Assembly: GCA_013365365.1 (NCBI GenBank)
Contig: JABVXU010000006.1
Location: 1 to 64,000 of the forward strand
Direction of reading: 5' to 3'
DNA length: 64,000 bases
Origin: Cruorifilaria tuberocauda
Lineage: Eukaryota; Nematoda; Chromadorea; Rhabditida; Onchocercidae
Shown: in pieces, positions 36,601 through 51,600 of the stretch
Layout: each line of letters starts with the position of its first letter
Numbering within the stretch: position 1 is the first letter of the stretch
The notes under the pieces: generated by a model
The model's database searches: none
What the model saw: the letters and a program-made list of their open reading frames with translations, nothing else
Told to the model about the DNA's origin: nothing
Position numbers and translations under genes: made by a program

Positions 36601-39600
36601 AGGTCATGATCTATCATATAGGTAGCATTTAAAGTTTTTTTTTTTCAATTTTCATCACTTGAAAACATTTTACATTATAACCTAGAATATTAACTAATAT
36701 GTTTTGAGGAAGAAATGCATTACTTCCAATTTTCTTGTTTACTTCAGTAAGAAAATTCAAATTTCTTATATTAATCTGATTTTATTATAACAAGAAGACT
36801 AGAATTTCGCCTTTGGCTACGCCTAAATTCTAATCTTCTTGTTATAACAAAGAATAATAGAAACAATCGCGGTATTTAAGAGAGAAAATTTCAGCTTGAG
36901 GAATTTGGGAGAGATAAGTAACTTGCTTGATTTTTTAAATCTTCAGTAAATTTGGATCATTCTTTTGTGATTGCGGAGAAAAAGGTTGTCTTGCGTTAAA
37001 GTCTACGTCATATCCCAAACCACAGCGTTCCAGTAACCAAAAATATACGACGTTGCCTAGCAGTCGATCAAAATCCTCAAAGCGGAGATTGAGTGTTTTC
37101 AGTCATCTCTCAGTTATGGATGAAGATAAGGCAGAGATTGAAAATCATTTGGTACGTTGCTTTTTTTGCTTAATATATTGAATCCTGAGGATCTTGCTCT
37201 AAATCCGAAGAATATTTTCATTGAAATTGAATAATTATAATTGTCAATGATGATAGCGAAATATTTCGGGACGCTAGATATTAATCTGAAGCAGTAAGAC
37301 TCGTTTTTACCTAAACTATTGAAGCCGAATCTACTTAAGAATTAATTCGTTTCAGTGTCAATTTATGGTAGCACTGACAACTAATAGAGAAAATATTATG
37401 TCACTGATTACTGCGGTGAAAGAAGGAGTGCGTTTGCGATCAACTAAAGCCCGTGAAACATGGCTAAGAGAGGCGGATGCAAAACTGATGCAAGGCTTGA
37501 GAGTATCAACAGATCGTGTTATTATGGTATGCATGGGTTATTTATCATGGTTTCAAAGTTTCATCTGGTTTGGAGAGAGGATCAAGAGAGAGATATTAGT
37601 TATCAACGGTCAATGGACACAATAGTCGAAAAATTGAGGGAGTCTTGATGAAAGTCATGGAGCGTAGTGCATTTCTCAGCAAAATGCATGTCTACTTTAT
37701 CTTTTAATTTGTCAACTTGAGATATTAACGGCTGTGTTGGATTTATTTGACAGTTCATGAATGTTCATGTACTCTTCTTATAAATATAGAATTTATTTAA
37801 ATTTATTTCTTTTAGTTCTTTTAATTCATTGGTTTCAGGAGCCGTTAACTTCATATTCTAAAGCCCTTTTTGACAAACGAATTGAAGGAGGAAAAAATGT
37901 AGATAATTTGATAGTGTCCCTTGAAATTAGTGGCACGATTCTTCTGGTTGCTGTGCAGGAGAATTCAAAGATTATATTGCTTGACATCCGATCGTTGTTG
38001 AGCGCTTCTACGAAAGATTGTGATATACCAGTTAGTACTATTGTAAATTAGATAGGTATCTAGGTTTATAAAGTATTGCTGCTAATTTTGATTTGCAGTG
38101 GTAAGGTTCACAATGATTGACAGCTGTGAAAGTGACATTTATTTTATCAAGCAAACCATAAACCCATTTGTTGTTTGATAGTGATGTGATTGAATAAGCC
38201 CAGAAGATTATATAGCTTTTATTGCAATTTTTTTAATACATGATGCGTAGTTGCATCATTCCTGGTTTGTTTGTATTCCTTTATTACAGCGAGTTGAATT
38301 GGATGTAGTCGGGTTCAAAATAGTTGCACTTGCAAGCATGAAAGATTTACTAGCTATATGTGGTTTGAGTCAGTGTGTCATTCTACGAATTAATAAAGAT
38401 GGTGATATATCTGAAAAGCAGAATGTTGAATTTGCCAACTCATTTCCATCTTACGCTGTCCCTAAAGTATGTTTTTGATGATTTTTTATGAGTTCTAGTT
38501 TTGTAACTCGATAAAACAATGATTAGAAATACAAACTTGTTGTTTTAATAGATTTACTTGCCATTTTCTCAAAACTTGTAACCATTTTGAAGTCATGAAT
38601 TATTTTTTCATGTATAAAGTAGAAGTTAAAAAACGAAAAAAATACATCATCTGTCGTTCAATCGTTTTAATGATTCTTGTATGATTACTTCCTTCTATAA
38701 TCAATTATCGTTTCCGACCATTTTTTTCAAGGTGAGATGGATAGATAATAATGGTAGCAACATGGTAGCGGTCGCGGCACTACAGTTCATTCGAATTTAC
38801 GACTTAAATCTGTCGAACATTCCAACAACTTTTGAATTCGTACTTCCAGTGGGAGATGTTACCGAACTAGCGTTTGGTATGTGAGACACAGATAGCCTCA
38901 CCGGAAATTGTGCAAAGCTTAGCTCATTTTCAAATTCAAATATATATTACATTATGTATTTGTCATTTAAAGCAATTGGATGTCTTAAAGTAAGTATGAA
39001 CTGATGTTAATAACAGCTTTTTTGTAGGTAAGCGGGACGATGGTTTCGTCATTATCATTGTCTTTTCGTCCGCCGGACACCTTTATGTGGAAGAACTGGA
39101 AAAAGCTAGACGTGCTGATGGCGCTTCTTATTTTATGACAACAACACTTCAATTACCAACAACATCCAATGCGATTTCCATGCATTATTCCGCAGAAACC
39201 CGATTTTTATTCGTTTCTATGGAAAGTAAGCTCTACTGTTTAGATAATGAAGAGGGAAAAAATGTAGATAATGCAATGCTGATCACTTGATTCTTTTTTT
39301 TTTGTTGTCATTCTTTGCCAAGTCTTTCGTTAAGTAGATTTTATTTCAGGTAATACTTATATATTGCACTTTAATGGTACAGAATTTGGTGAAGCTAAAG
39401 ATCTTGCATTCGACTTCCCATTAACGAATTGGTGTGAATGCAATGGAGTGTTTGCAGCTCTCTCGCATCCGTCATGTACCTCTGCTGTTTTCCTGTACCC
39501 GTATAGGAATACTATATACACACAAACGAAAACTCTAACTGATCTCGTAACAGCTCAATGCATGTTGCTCGGTTCGGATTGTGTATCTCAACTTCTCATA

Positions 39601-42600
39601 CAAATTCTGGCAAATCAAAATGTCCAAGTTTTTCGAAGGTTGCCATTACTTCTGTAATAGAAGATTGTCTAGATTTAAAATGCAGTGTGCGGAATTGCAG
39701 TACAGATGCATGTGACGTTTTGTGACGGGCACATTGTACTTTATGTTCATGAAAAAGGATCCAGAAACTTGAAACAAAATAATATTTTATAGTGTGTTAA
39801 AATTAATCTTCAACTTTTCCAATTGTTGGGAAGTCAGAAATAATTTCACAGTTGCAGAATTTCAAGATAAATTGCTTTATAGAAATAGCATATTTTGGTT
39901 CTCTAAATAATGATAGTGACGACCTCTTTTTTTAAAACAAATACTTCTGTTTTGTTCTCCTTTTAGAAAAGTTGAAAAAAATAATTCCAGTTGTTGGTTA
40001 ATGGAACCTGACTTTTGGATGAAGGATGTGGAACGTTCAATGTTGGAAACAGAAGTAAGACCATGTACCGTTATAGAGGATGATATACCAGAACCAGATA
40101 TGGTTACAGTGTTTGAGCACTGCCGTCCAATCCAAAAATTGGAATTTTACAGTAAAGCACTTGAGCATGTTTATGATACTGCTGAACTAACAAAACGAAT
40201 TACGTCTTCCGGAATGAGTGCCGTTTGTCTGAAGGTATATTCTATCCTTTTTCATGCTTCTTACATCGTTTGAATTTCCAATGAATAGAAAAAAAAGTTT
40301 TTTTTCAAGAGACGAATAATAGGCGAAAATAAATCTTCGACTCAAGAAAGCAAAATATTTGAAAAAATGAGTAAAAAAAATCTTTTTTTTTCCACAATCT
40401 GTATTCTTTTTTGAATATACTTAATATCAATGAAAGGAAATTTGACTGAGTAGGAGCATAAGACTTTAAAATTTTTGTTGCTTAACCTTCTATGAATTTT
40501 AGCAAAAAGAGTTTGAAATTGTGGTGAAGAACCTAGATTGGAACTGCGTCATATGCGCACTACGCATTCAAGTTACGCCGGACAAGTGCCCAACAAGTGT
40601 TACGGTTTTTGGCAAAAAGATCAACCTGCAAACGAAGACATCACGAATGTTCGATGTACGGTTGACTCGAAAGCAGTCTATCAACTGGTAAATTTTTTTT
40701 AATTGATGATCCATATTCTTGCTCATTATCTTAATAACTATTTGCTAGTGCTTGTGGAACCATAGTAGCTTTTAAATATAAGGGCTCTAGTCCAGTTCGG
40801 TTCGTACATCATTGCAGAAGAAACAATAACAATCGAAGGGTAGATTAGGCAAAATATTTTTAAAAACTTTAAGCAGATTTAAAAGACAAATATATAATGT
40901 TTATTATCTATCTCAGAATTATAAGTTTCATGCAGTCCATGAATGACAAGAAATAATTGTGAATGACTCCCCCAAAGCTCCAAATTTACATTTACACCGT
41001 AGGAATTGTTGCATTACGGAAGCAACGTTAATGGCGTTTTGAACCATGTTTTAAGCGATTTATTTTGCATTCTATAAATTTGATACTGCTACTTTGTAAA
41101 ATTGAAATACATTACTTTTATTAGCATACGATTACATTGACTGGAATAACTAATTTATGCTGAATTTTACTCGAAGTTTCTCTATTATTTACATGTGGTT
41201 AAGTATTTGCAGCAACAATGAAGTAACATTACATTTCACTTGTAATAATATACCTGCACAAATCTGGTCGATTAAGGTAAATTATCGGTTGTCTTTTCCG
41301 ATTAAGTTTGAAAAAGTTCTTTCTGATTTGTAAAGCATTCCTATATATACCTATATATAATTTCAAATTCAATTGAACTTTTTCTTTTGCAATAAATCAT
41401 TAAAATTTTTAGGTTTTTGGTAAAACAAAAAAAGATTTCGGTTTTCCCACGGCTTCGTATCGTTTTGACCAAATTATTACTCTTCCCGAGCAACTGGTTG
41501 CCTCATTTGTCTCTACATGCTGCAGGTTGCATTCCTGTACTAAGTGTGAGGTATTCTTTTGTTTTAATTTCACTTCTTTATGACAATGAAGTTTATGACT
41601 GGGTTATGGTTGCTAAATTAGTAGTTTCTTTTCTAAATAATTTCAAAATTGGTTCCTTTGTTTTAATTTTGAATGGGCTGCCTCATCTTAATCCGACTTT
41701 CAATGCCTCCAGACCACACAATATAACTTTTATACCTTATTTTTCATACCTTATTTTCAGCGCGTGGATTGGCTTCTACCACTTGCACTAAAGTTTGCAG
41801 CTCCGGACTTTGAGCATGTCACAGTGAATCATCGAGCATTAATCTTGTTGAGACATTTGTCGCCTACAGCGTCGTCATTTCTGGAACAAAAGGTTATTGA
41901 AATAATTTGGACTTACTAATGTTTATCTTTTTTTTCGGGAATATGAGTCTGAAATCGTTCGCCGCATTAGTAAATTCGTGATCGTAGTAGCGAAACTGGT
42001 GAATATTGAATTATCATTTATATTATTATTTTAACAGCTTTAGTATCGTTACAGAGATGATTTTTTACGCGAAAGTAAGAATTTCAATCGGCATGAGGTT
42101 ATATAGCTTTATTAGTAAATTTATTGCTGTTTAAATATTCTAGGATGCAACTTTATTTTCATCACTCATAAACCATCAAAATGCTGGAACCTTACAACTA
42201 TCGCTTTTCAACGCTTTCGCTGCCCAATTAAAAGTGGTGACTTTGCATCGTGTGGCATCTTTCCACCGATTAATCAAAAAACGTTGGTTTTTTTTCCTTC
42301 ATCATATACTTCCTTACTTATTTTAGTTTTAGAATGCTAAAAAAAATCTCTTTTATATCTCTTTCAAAATAGTTGCAATTCTTTGTTTGGGGGTTTGGTA
42401 AATATCATTTTTTGCAATAAGTTAATAATAGAGGAAAATAAACAATGCAAACGATTTAGCTTTGCGTATGGAATTTATTTTGTATGTTTTATATGCGCTG
42501 GCGATGTCAATAGTAATATTTTAAAAGCGGAAACAGACACAATGTTGGAACATTAGAGGATTGTTAATTGCCATCATTTTTATTAATAAATATCGCGCAA

Positions 42601-45600
42601 AGCCACCAGATTGAATCTTTAAAATGATATTAATAATATAAGTTTATTTAAAAAAATTTTGTCATTTATTTTATTAATTTTATCCAAAACCAAATACAGC
42701 AGAGTTTACTTGGAAAAGTTCTTTTTGAATTAAACATAGATGAAAAATATTGGGATTTCAATATTTCACGTAATTTTAGTTTTGTCCTAATTAATCACGA
42801 CATTTAACTTCATGGTAGGAAATTTTCATGAATGTTTTTCGAAATTCAAAAAACTTATTAAAGGGAATTAAATCAGTAAATATCGATGATTTGAAAGTAA
42901 ACTAGGAGGTTGCTTTAAAACATTTCCTGAATAATACACTAATTATTGGAGATATAACAATAAATCTTTATTTTTCGCGTATGTCAAGCAAAAAATTAAG
43001 TCAGTTAAAAATAATGGTATAAAAAATATTGAAATATTTAAGCATGGATTAAAAACTTAGAAGTGAATTCAAAAGATTAAACTGGAATGTTAAGAATTTA
43101 ATCAAAAGACAATAAAAGCAGATTTAGATTTCGGTGGCATATTTCCTTTCTTGAAAATGTGTGTCGACTTCATTTTTTCGAATGATTTTGCTGCGGATGC
43201 AGTGTTGGAGCAGTTCCTCTTATCTGCTTTCGTGTACTTGGCTGTAAATGTGGAAAATTCGACAGAAATAATGCAACTTATCTTAGAAATATTGTTCTCT
43301 AGTGTTGGTTTTAAATTTTTTGAAATATCTTTCGAAATATTTTGCAAAAATAATAGTAGCATTGTTATATTTATTGGTTCTTGTATTTCAAAAGATTAAT
43401 TCCAGAACATAGTCATTGCCCATCGCTGCAAATGTTTGATGTCATCAATAATTTCGAACTATTGCATTGCAAGTGTACAGAATCATAGCAATTTGTTCTC
43501 GTTTACTGGTGCTCTTACACTTTCATCTTTGACGGATAAGAAGACGACTTCCTCTGAGGGACTACAGCTGGCTGTTGTAAGCCAAGGTGCCACTGGAGGA
43601 TTTAAACCAGTAGTTATTGATGAGCTTGAAAGCGCAATAAATAAGGAGAGAGGCATCATTGTTCAATTCAAATCTTCATCGGATTTAGAGAATTTCAGTA
43701 GAAGTAAATTTTCTTGCTTCTCTCAGTTTTGTAGACTAGATTATTTTTTCAATTTTCAAGTTTACTCAAGTAGGAAGTTTTTCTTTTCGATTTTTATGTT
43801 TCTTTCTAAGCTATGCAGTTGAAATGATGACATAAAATATTAAAACATCACTCCAAATCTTCCGAATAATTATGATAGTAGCAGTTAGTTTTAACTTTCC
43901 ATATAATGATTCTATTCATATACACTTGCTTACAGGACAAACTTCATTGAATGGTTGTTCCATTCAGTGAAGTTTTTTTGTTCTTTTAGTTATTTATTGG
44001 AATATACTGTATATCACTGACCAATTTGCCTACATTTTTTGTTTTCCAATTAAAATATTATTCAAAAATATATTATGCTGACGAGCCAAATTTCATTTTT
44101 TGATGGCATGATGCTTGTCGATCCCGTCTAATCTAGATTTTCCCAGACTTTCTGATTTTCCGACAAATAGAAATTTTAAATATTAAAATTGATATTTACG
44201 TTCAAAAAAAAAATTGATTCCAGAAATGGCTTGGATCGGACAGTTGTTACTAGCGTTTGTCTCCCAATTCGATATTTGTAATTGTAATGGTATACGCTGT
44301 TTGGCACCAGCACAGACAATACTTTTTTTGATGGGTCAGCATGCCCCAGATCAACTTACTGATCTTGTAAGTAATCAATGGATTTTAGAATTTTGACATG
44401 GAAATATTTTTCAATATCTGGAGCTTTGGTACATATCAGTGATTTTAGATTGATTATCTGATAAGCAGGCTGGACTTCAGCAAAATGCCGACAAAAAGAA
44501 CGGTAAAAGCAGAACGCGATCAAATTATTTTACGTCTGATATATGTTATCCTTGTTCAATGCACATCGCATAATTGGCCATCTAGGGATAGCAGAAAGAT
44601 AATCGATGAAGTTACGATCTCGAAAAGTGAAGTTGGTTTTTACTAAATGGCAAGATCTTACGTTAAGAAATTAATGCTTCTTATTTAGAACTATCAAATA
44701 CTGGAGTGAAATAGTGATATAATGATGATTGTTTTGCACATGTATTAATGATAATGAAAGGTAATTTTTTTTTGAAAATATTAAAAAATTCTTTTTTCTG
44801 GAAATCTAATAAGTAATTTGAAATTTATTTGTGTTTATTTTAGCTGTTAATAGTAAGTAATTTATCCCATGTTTGTTCCAGATTACTCCAATATTGGATG
44901 CTACTGATATAGCAGCAGTCGCACTAGCTGGAAGTATTGATGATGGAGACGATGCAGAAGTTGGTGGGGAGTCCGATCTGGAACAAATGGAAAGTACTGA
45001 ACTTGCAGGTGATGTATCATCATCTAGTCGCGATGCAACACCGCAACAAGATGATACTGACATCTCTACAATGAATATCGTTCCTCAAGTAGAAAATAAA
45101 GAACAGGAAGCATTTGTAACTCCTGAGCCGCAAGTTGCTCTGGCTCTGAAAATTGCACATACTTTGGTTAGTGTTGAATATAGCCTTTTAAAAAGAATAG
45201 TTTATGAGAAAATTTCTCTCTAAGCAATTTGGTCACTGACGTACATTGATTTTGTGTGGCTAAATTTTTTATGCTTTGTGTCTCTTAAATAATGTGCTAA
45301 GAGGTTGCTGGTACAAACATGAGAGCAGTGGAGCGGGTGCGAAAATTTATTACTCATAAACTTCAAAAGCTGGAACAGCGTTGGTTTTGTTTTTGGTCCT
45401 GAAATATCTTATTTTTATGTCCATAGATTTAAATTCAAATGATTCAGGTGTCCATGGGAGCCCTGAATTATTGTTATGCTCTTTTGCAATCCCTAAAAGC
45501 AGAGTGGATCAAACAAATGCAATCTCCTGAACAAAATGTCCAGAAACTTTCCTCTGTCCCACCGGAGTTACAACCTGATCTTGCACCGTTATTCAACGCT

Positions 45601-48600
45601 CGTGCTTTGAATGTCAATCCAGGAAATGTTTTTTCGATGTACACAACCTTGCTTGTTGAAATAGCACTTCGATTGCCATATCAAGTAAATTTTGGTTTTT
45701 TATCTTTATGGAAGATTTCTGGTGTGCATTCAAATCCAGAATGCTATCATTCCGAATACCTTTAACGTTTCATTTTGAAGGCAAAATGAGATTTAGTTCT
45801 CAGTTAGATAGTGCGTTTAATACAGTTTTCCAGACGACCTGTTTCATTTTTCTGCTTAATTTATTGCTGTTTTTGGTACCAATAATGCTATTATATTGAA
45901 TAAATGGTTCAAAGTCAGATTCTTAAAGTAACTAGATAAGAATAATACGTCTTTTCCAGGATATCAATAAGTTATTAATTACTATTAAAAGATAATACAA
46001 GATAGTAAAAAGAGAGTGAAAAAAGAAAAAATGTAGTAAAAAATGTTATAAGAATCGTCAGCGTTAGTAAGATTTTTCATTATCTCTTTATGGTATAATA
46101 TAGTTTGACAAAATTAATATTTGAAATGAATCGAAATATTTTTGGCCACAATTTTTCCGAGAGTTTAACATGCATTTGGTCATCGAGTGTTCATTAAATA
46201 GCATGATGAAATGATTACTTCCAATTCATTTTCAGCTAAAAAAAATTTTGGGTGATGAGCTGCAACTGAACAACAAATGGGAGAATCTTTTATGTGATTA
46301 TATTACGCAGGAACCGTCAACAATGCGCAGACTTGCTCGGAAGTTGCTTTTGTTAATGTGTGGTTCTGACACGGTAGGTTGATTTGCTTTAAATCTTAGC
46401 TTCTTCTTCCACTTCTGAATTTATTTTCTCATCCGCTTCACTACGTAATGTAATTCTACTAATACTGTTCTATGAATAGTGCTGTTTAAAGCCTGGAGTT
46501 TTAAATAAATAAATTATTAAAATCAATTAGATCAATCGAAGAATGGCATTTTTCAATAAGATTATTTCAGCAAATCAAAGTTCAGAATAAGTGCGCATAA
46601 TCCAAATTCAACTGGATTATACTTATTATTTTGTAGTTTTTTCAGACCAAGTATCGACAAGTCCGAGACGAACACATCATTTATGATTTATTGACTAATT
46701 TGAAAAAACGCTTGAAAGGCCGTTCAACTTTGGAATATTTCGAATTAAGCGATATTGTTAGCCGCATCGGCGGAATCGCAGCAGTTTCTGAGAGGCGTTG
46801 TATCGTTTGGCAAAGAATATGCTTAAAGGAAGTAAGCTTATCTGTCATGTGCTCATTTAGCTTAGGTTGGGTTTAAAGAAATTGAAAGTTTTTAAATTTC
46901 TTCTTTAGTTACCATGGTTATTGGAATTAGCATGTATGATGCCTGATGTTGCATGTGATGGTGTTCTTAATCTGATTTTGCTGGCTATCCGGACATCCGA
47001 AGATTCGGACGATGAATTGCTGTGTTGTTCACTGGTCAATTTGCTTTTAGGCAAGCAAAAGCCGTTTACATTGTTTGAAAGGCTGATTACGCGGTATTTT
47101 TTTTTTGTTTCATTTGATCCCAGTATTACACCAATACATTGAATATTATGCTCACGACTTTTTGATCAAGTCGATTGTGAGGAATTTTGTAAAATATATT
47201 ATTTTGCAAATCATACTGAATACCGGAAGTTTATCATTTTTTTGAATAAAATTCTATCAAATAACGCCTCAATATGTTAAATGGAGCATTTTTTTTAACT
47301 ATTATCTTTGATATGCGAATATTCCAGCACTGAGAAATATGTTAATAGTGATTGCGTTCTGAAGAAAAAGCCGAATTCTGGATTAATTTTATAAAGTTTA
47401 TAAGTTTTCAAATTCATAGGTTTCTGTTGGGAGAAAATGAAGAAAGACGTTGGATGCTGCACGCAATTTTGCGTGCTACATTACAACTTGCATCGCGGCC
47501 GAATCAACTGCGATTAATCAATCACCTCTACAGGCACACTTGGACTTATGCCCAAGAAATGGGTAATCGAGCCGCACAACTTGTAGATCTTCTCTCATGC
47601 TATCTACCTCGATTCCTGTCAAAGTTAGCTTCATTGTCTTTGCCCCGATGTACGAGAAGTGGTTAATTAATGCATTTCAAATTGCTACTTATAAGACTTT
47701 TCATAACATCTTTAGAAGGTTGATGCCAGAGTTTTTTATTGTTGATCTCAGTCTTCGGAAGCAAATCTTTCGGTCCATTTTTTCATAGAATCGGAGATCA
47801 TGTTGAACATGAATCTCTCTTAATTTCAATAAGTACTTATAGCTTGTATTTGAGGGATGAATTGATTATGGTTTATAAGGAAGCAGTAGCAACGATCAGT
47901 AGCGCGCTGTGTATGTTAGAAAAAAGTCGGAGTTCGGTTCTTTTTGAAAAACTATGCGAATTTATCGGTAAGTTTTTACTCTATCTTTAGTTACTTTATT
48001 TCATTTATTTCATTTAAAAGATGTTAATATGATGAATCCTTCCAGGATCACCAAATATTTCTGTATTGAGTAAATCTCCATGCCTGATATGTTCGGATTT
48101 GGATCACCCAATGGAACAATTAAAATTATCAGCGATTAAATTGGATTCCCGCTTCACTACGTCTGCGCAGATGATTAAGTTGATGGGTCACTTCGAGGTA
48201 TGTATGATGTATTTCGCAGGATAACTTATTATACACCTAAAGAAAGGGTTCAGTTTATAGAATTTAGATCAGTTTAAAAAGGAAGAAATGATTACAAATG
48301 AAATATTATAAATAACTGCAGAAGAAAGTCATAGGTATCACGAATCATGATACGTTTGAGCGAAATCAAACGATCGAAGATGGTGAAGCGCTTCAGATTT
48401 TATTATTGTAATAAAATGCTCGAATCTGCGGTTGACCTCAAAAATCGGCCGGAACTTTGGGAAAAAGCAGCTGACGTTAAGGTTATTTTTATTTCTTTTA
48501 TATATTTATAGACAAGGTGTAACGTTGACTTTTGACAACTGTAGGATGAAGCGACACAATAGCTAATTATGAGGAACTACTTATACCATCTCTCGATCAT

Positions 48601-51600
48601 AAGTTTAAAAGATTGCCATCTTTTTCCGTCAAAATATTACGACTTCTTCCAATCTCTTTTCCATCCATTACTGTTCAATACTGATGTTTCATTCGGAAGT
48701 CTTCATACTAGTACTGGTGAAAGTGCGTACATGTTTCTTTATTGTTTCATGAAAAGGATGTCTGTAGGTAAATCACGGAGATACGGAAATTGATGTTCAA
48801 TTACCAATTCCAATTGTTACTTGCAATGTTATCTTGGAAATGGCTGAATTTTATGATACAAACACGTCTGGAACTACAGACGCACCAGAATTCGTGCACT
48901 GCCCACGATGTTCTACATCAGTAGCACCGAATCCGGGAATATGCTCAAATTGTGGCGAAAATGTTTTTCAATGCGTAAAGTGTCGAGCGATTAATTACGA
49001 TGAGAAGGTTCCTTTTAACTTTATTAATTTTGAATTTCGTTGACTTCAACTGAAAAGAAGGAAAGTAATAAAATAACTCTGAGCAAAAAATCCCACTTTT
49101 GGATATTATTAAGCTGACGTCAACACGATTGCCAGAGATATACTCTTTCGGTCCTCTCTTTAAAATGGTTCAGTTTGCTTATTATACATTTGTTTTCCTT
49201 TATTCAGGAACCATTTTTATGTAATTCTTGCGGTTTTTGTAAATACGCTCGCCTGGAAGCGGTGCTCGTTGGCCGATCGTTGCCTTCAGTACAAACAATT
49301 GAGGACGACAATGACCGGAAGGCGGTGAGACATTTCTGTCAAGTAATTTCAGAATTCCTAATAGGGGTAAGAGACATAGCTTTTACTTAATCGTTTGTAG
49401 CATTTCAACTTAGGATTGTATTTTAAGTACAAGACATACTATAGAAATATTTGCTTTTGCATAGTCAAGTCTCATTTGTCAAACGTAGTATTCTGATCTT
49501 TGTTTAATGTAGCATACATTTTTAACGATAATAAAAGAAAACGTTTTTAGACATATAATCTTATGGAAAATTTACTAAGCGACATCGAATCGACACGTTG
49601 TCACATTGGAATTATTAGCGCCCTTCTGGAAAAGTGCTCATGGAATTCGGAGCCGGCAATTCGACCAAATATGGTTATAAAGCACATGACTTCACAATCA
49701 TTTAAAAATTTCATATCAAGTTTGAATTTGAAAGAGGTGAGATTCTTATCTCATAAGACGTTCGACATTTTATTCAACTAGCATTTCATTTAATTCAGTT
49801 TTCTAGCGAATGTTTTTAGATTTGTGGAAAGTTATTCGAATTTTTGCAGGATTATACACTTTTAACACTATATCACAATGCAGAAAAATTACACAATAAG
49901 TTATGCGAACAAACTCGTCAGTTAGCAGCATTTCGGGCAGAACTTCTTCGCTACGATATTGAAAATGGTGATGAAACGTTATCGGACAAACCTTTCTTTA
50001 GTAATTTTCATTCCAACTCGTAAGTTTCTCCAATGGATATTTCTGTAACTTTTTAAGAACTAGGATTCCTTCATCGTCACCACCGCTACTGCATAATTTA
50101 CTATTCCTAAGAATCTACCTAGTCAAAGTTAGGTTTTCTTTTGATGTGTAATTTGGTATGCGAATAGGAATGTAGATTGAAGCCTAGTTTCTTTAGTTCT
50201 GCATCAAAATTTTGAGAGTGTATCTTATTTCGAATGCACATTTAGTGTAATTCTTATAATTAATATTTGAAACTCATCAACTTTCATTTTCATTTATGTC
50301 CATTTGCTTTTCAGAAAATTTGCATCTTGCAAAAATTTTCAGGGATTATTGTGCATGCTGTGTATCTGCATTAATTGTACACTGTGTTGCCTTAATACAA
50401 GCAACGTGTAGTGATGCAAACGCTATGGAAGAAATTATTCACGAAGATTTTGTTTTCGATAAATTGGTCGGTTTTGTCAATATTAGTTATAAAAAACGCA
50501 TCAATCAATTTCATTTGTTATTTGACGTATTAATTTTCATCAGATAAAATTAGATATATAGCTTATTATAGCTAAGGTATTATTGATATTGAAACATCAC
50601 TTTCCCGATGTTATCAAAGAGACAGAGCTAGGATCTAGGATTGAAGACAAATCGTGTAGGTAGACTTAATGGTATATGATGATTAGTGTGTTTTGTATCT
50701 TATTATATCTATTATGGAAGCAAAAAGACTCTGTTTTGGTTAAAACAAATGGATTATTTATTGGTTAATTGTCAGGTCTCGGTAAATAATAAATAGAAAA
50801 TATGTGTTTAGAACAGAAAATGAAAAAAATTGAGAAGGAAATAGCAAAAATCAAATTTTCCAATCAGTTAGAACAAACAACATTCTGTTTTGAAATATCA
50901 GTTGAAAGCTTTAAGCAGATCATAATTTTTGAGTGTATTCTTTAATATATTTTTTTAGGTGACCGGGTGCGCACTTGGTGATCCAATAGCTCGTTCCATT
51001 CATAGCTTAATTTGGAATCTCTCGGAAGTGAGCAAGGAAGCGACGCAAAAAATGTGTGAATTGGTAGAGAATGGTGCTCTTCCATGTTATTTGCTAACAA
51101 AGTCGATATTTGAAAATAAATTCCGGTACTTATTTTCAGGTAGTACAATAAAGAGTTGAATAAAACTTATTTTACTCGTTAGTGGTATTTAGAGACTCAA
51201 ACATTGGATCTAGTGCTATAAACAAGAGCTTACTATAAACAAGAGCTTACATGAGGGCTTCAATAAAGTGAGCTCAATAAAAAAAGTGAAAAAAGTGAAC
51301 CTACAGCTAAAGGTTATCATTTTCGGTTGACTTATATGCTTGCTCTATAAGTCCTCATTTCGTTTGCTCGTAATTTGTAACTTATTATGTGGCGTTCCTC
51401 TTGTTAGCAGATTTTATGGGGGCTTTAGATTGTATGCTTTAGATTTTGGGAGCAAAAATTTCGTTGCTTGATGCGTATGGCTGTAGTGGGAAATGGCAAC
51501 ACCGAGATGGATTTGCATGCATTGGCCGTGTTTCTGAAAATTTGTTCACCACATTCAAGAAATACTTTTGTATTGGATTCATCTGATTTAAACGAAGATA

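Noticed and set aside
42290..43100. Possible transposon remnant in a long A+T-rich UBR4 intron
   Set aside because: No terminal inverted repeats, target-site duplication or transposase-like frame seen; ordinary intronic DNA.
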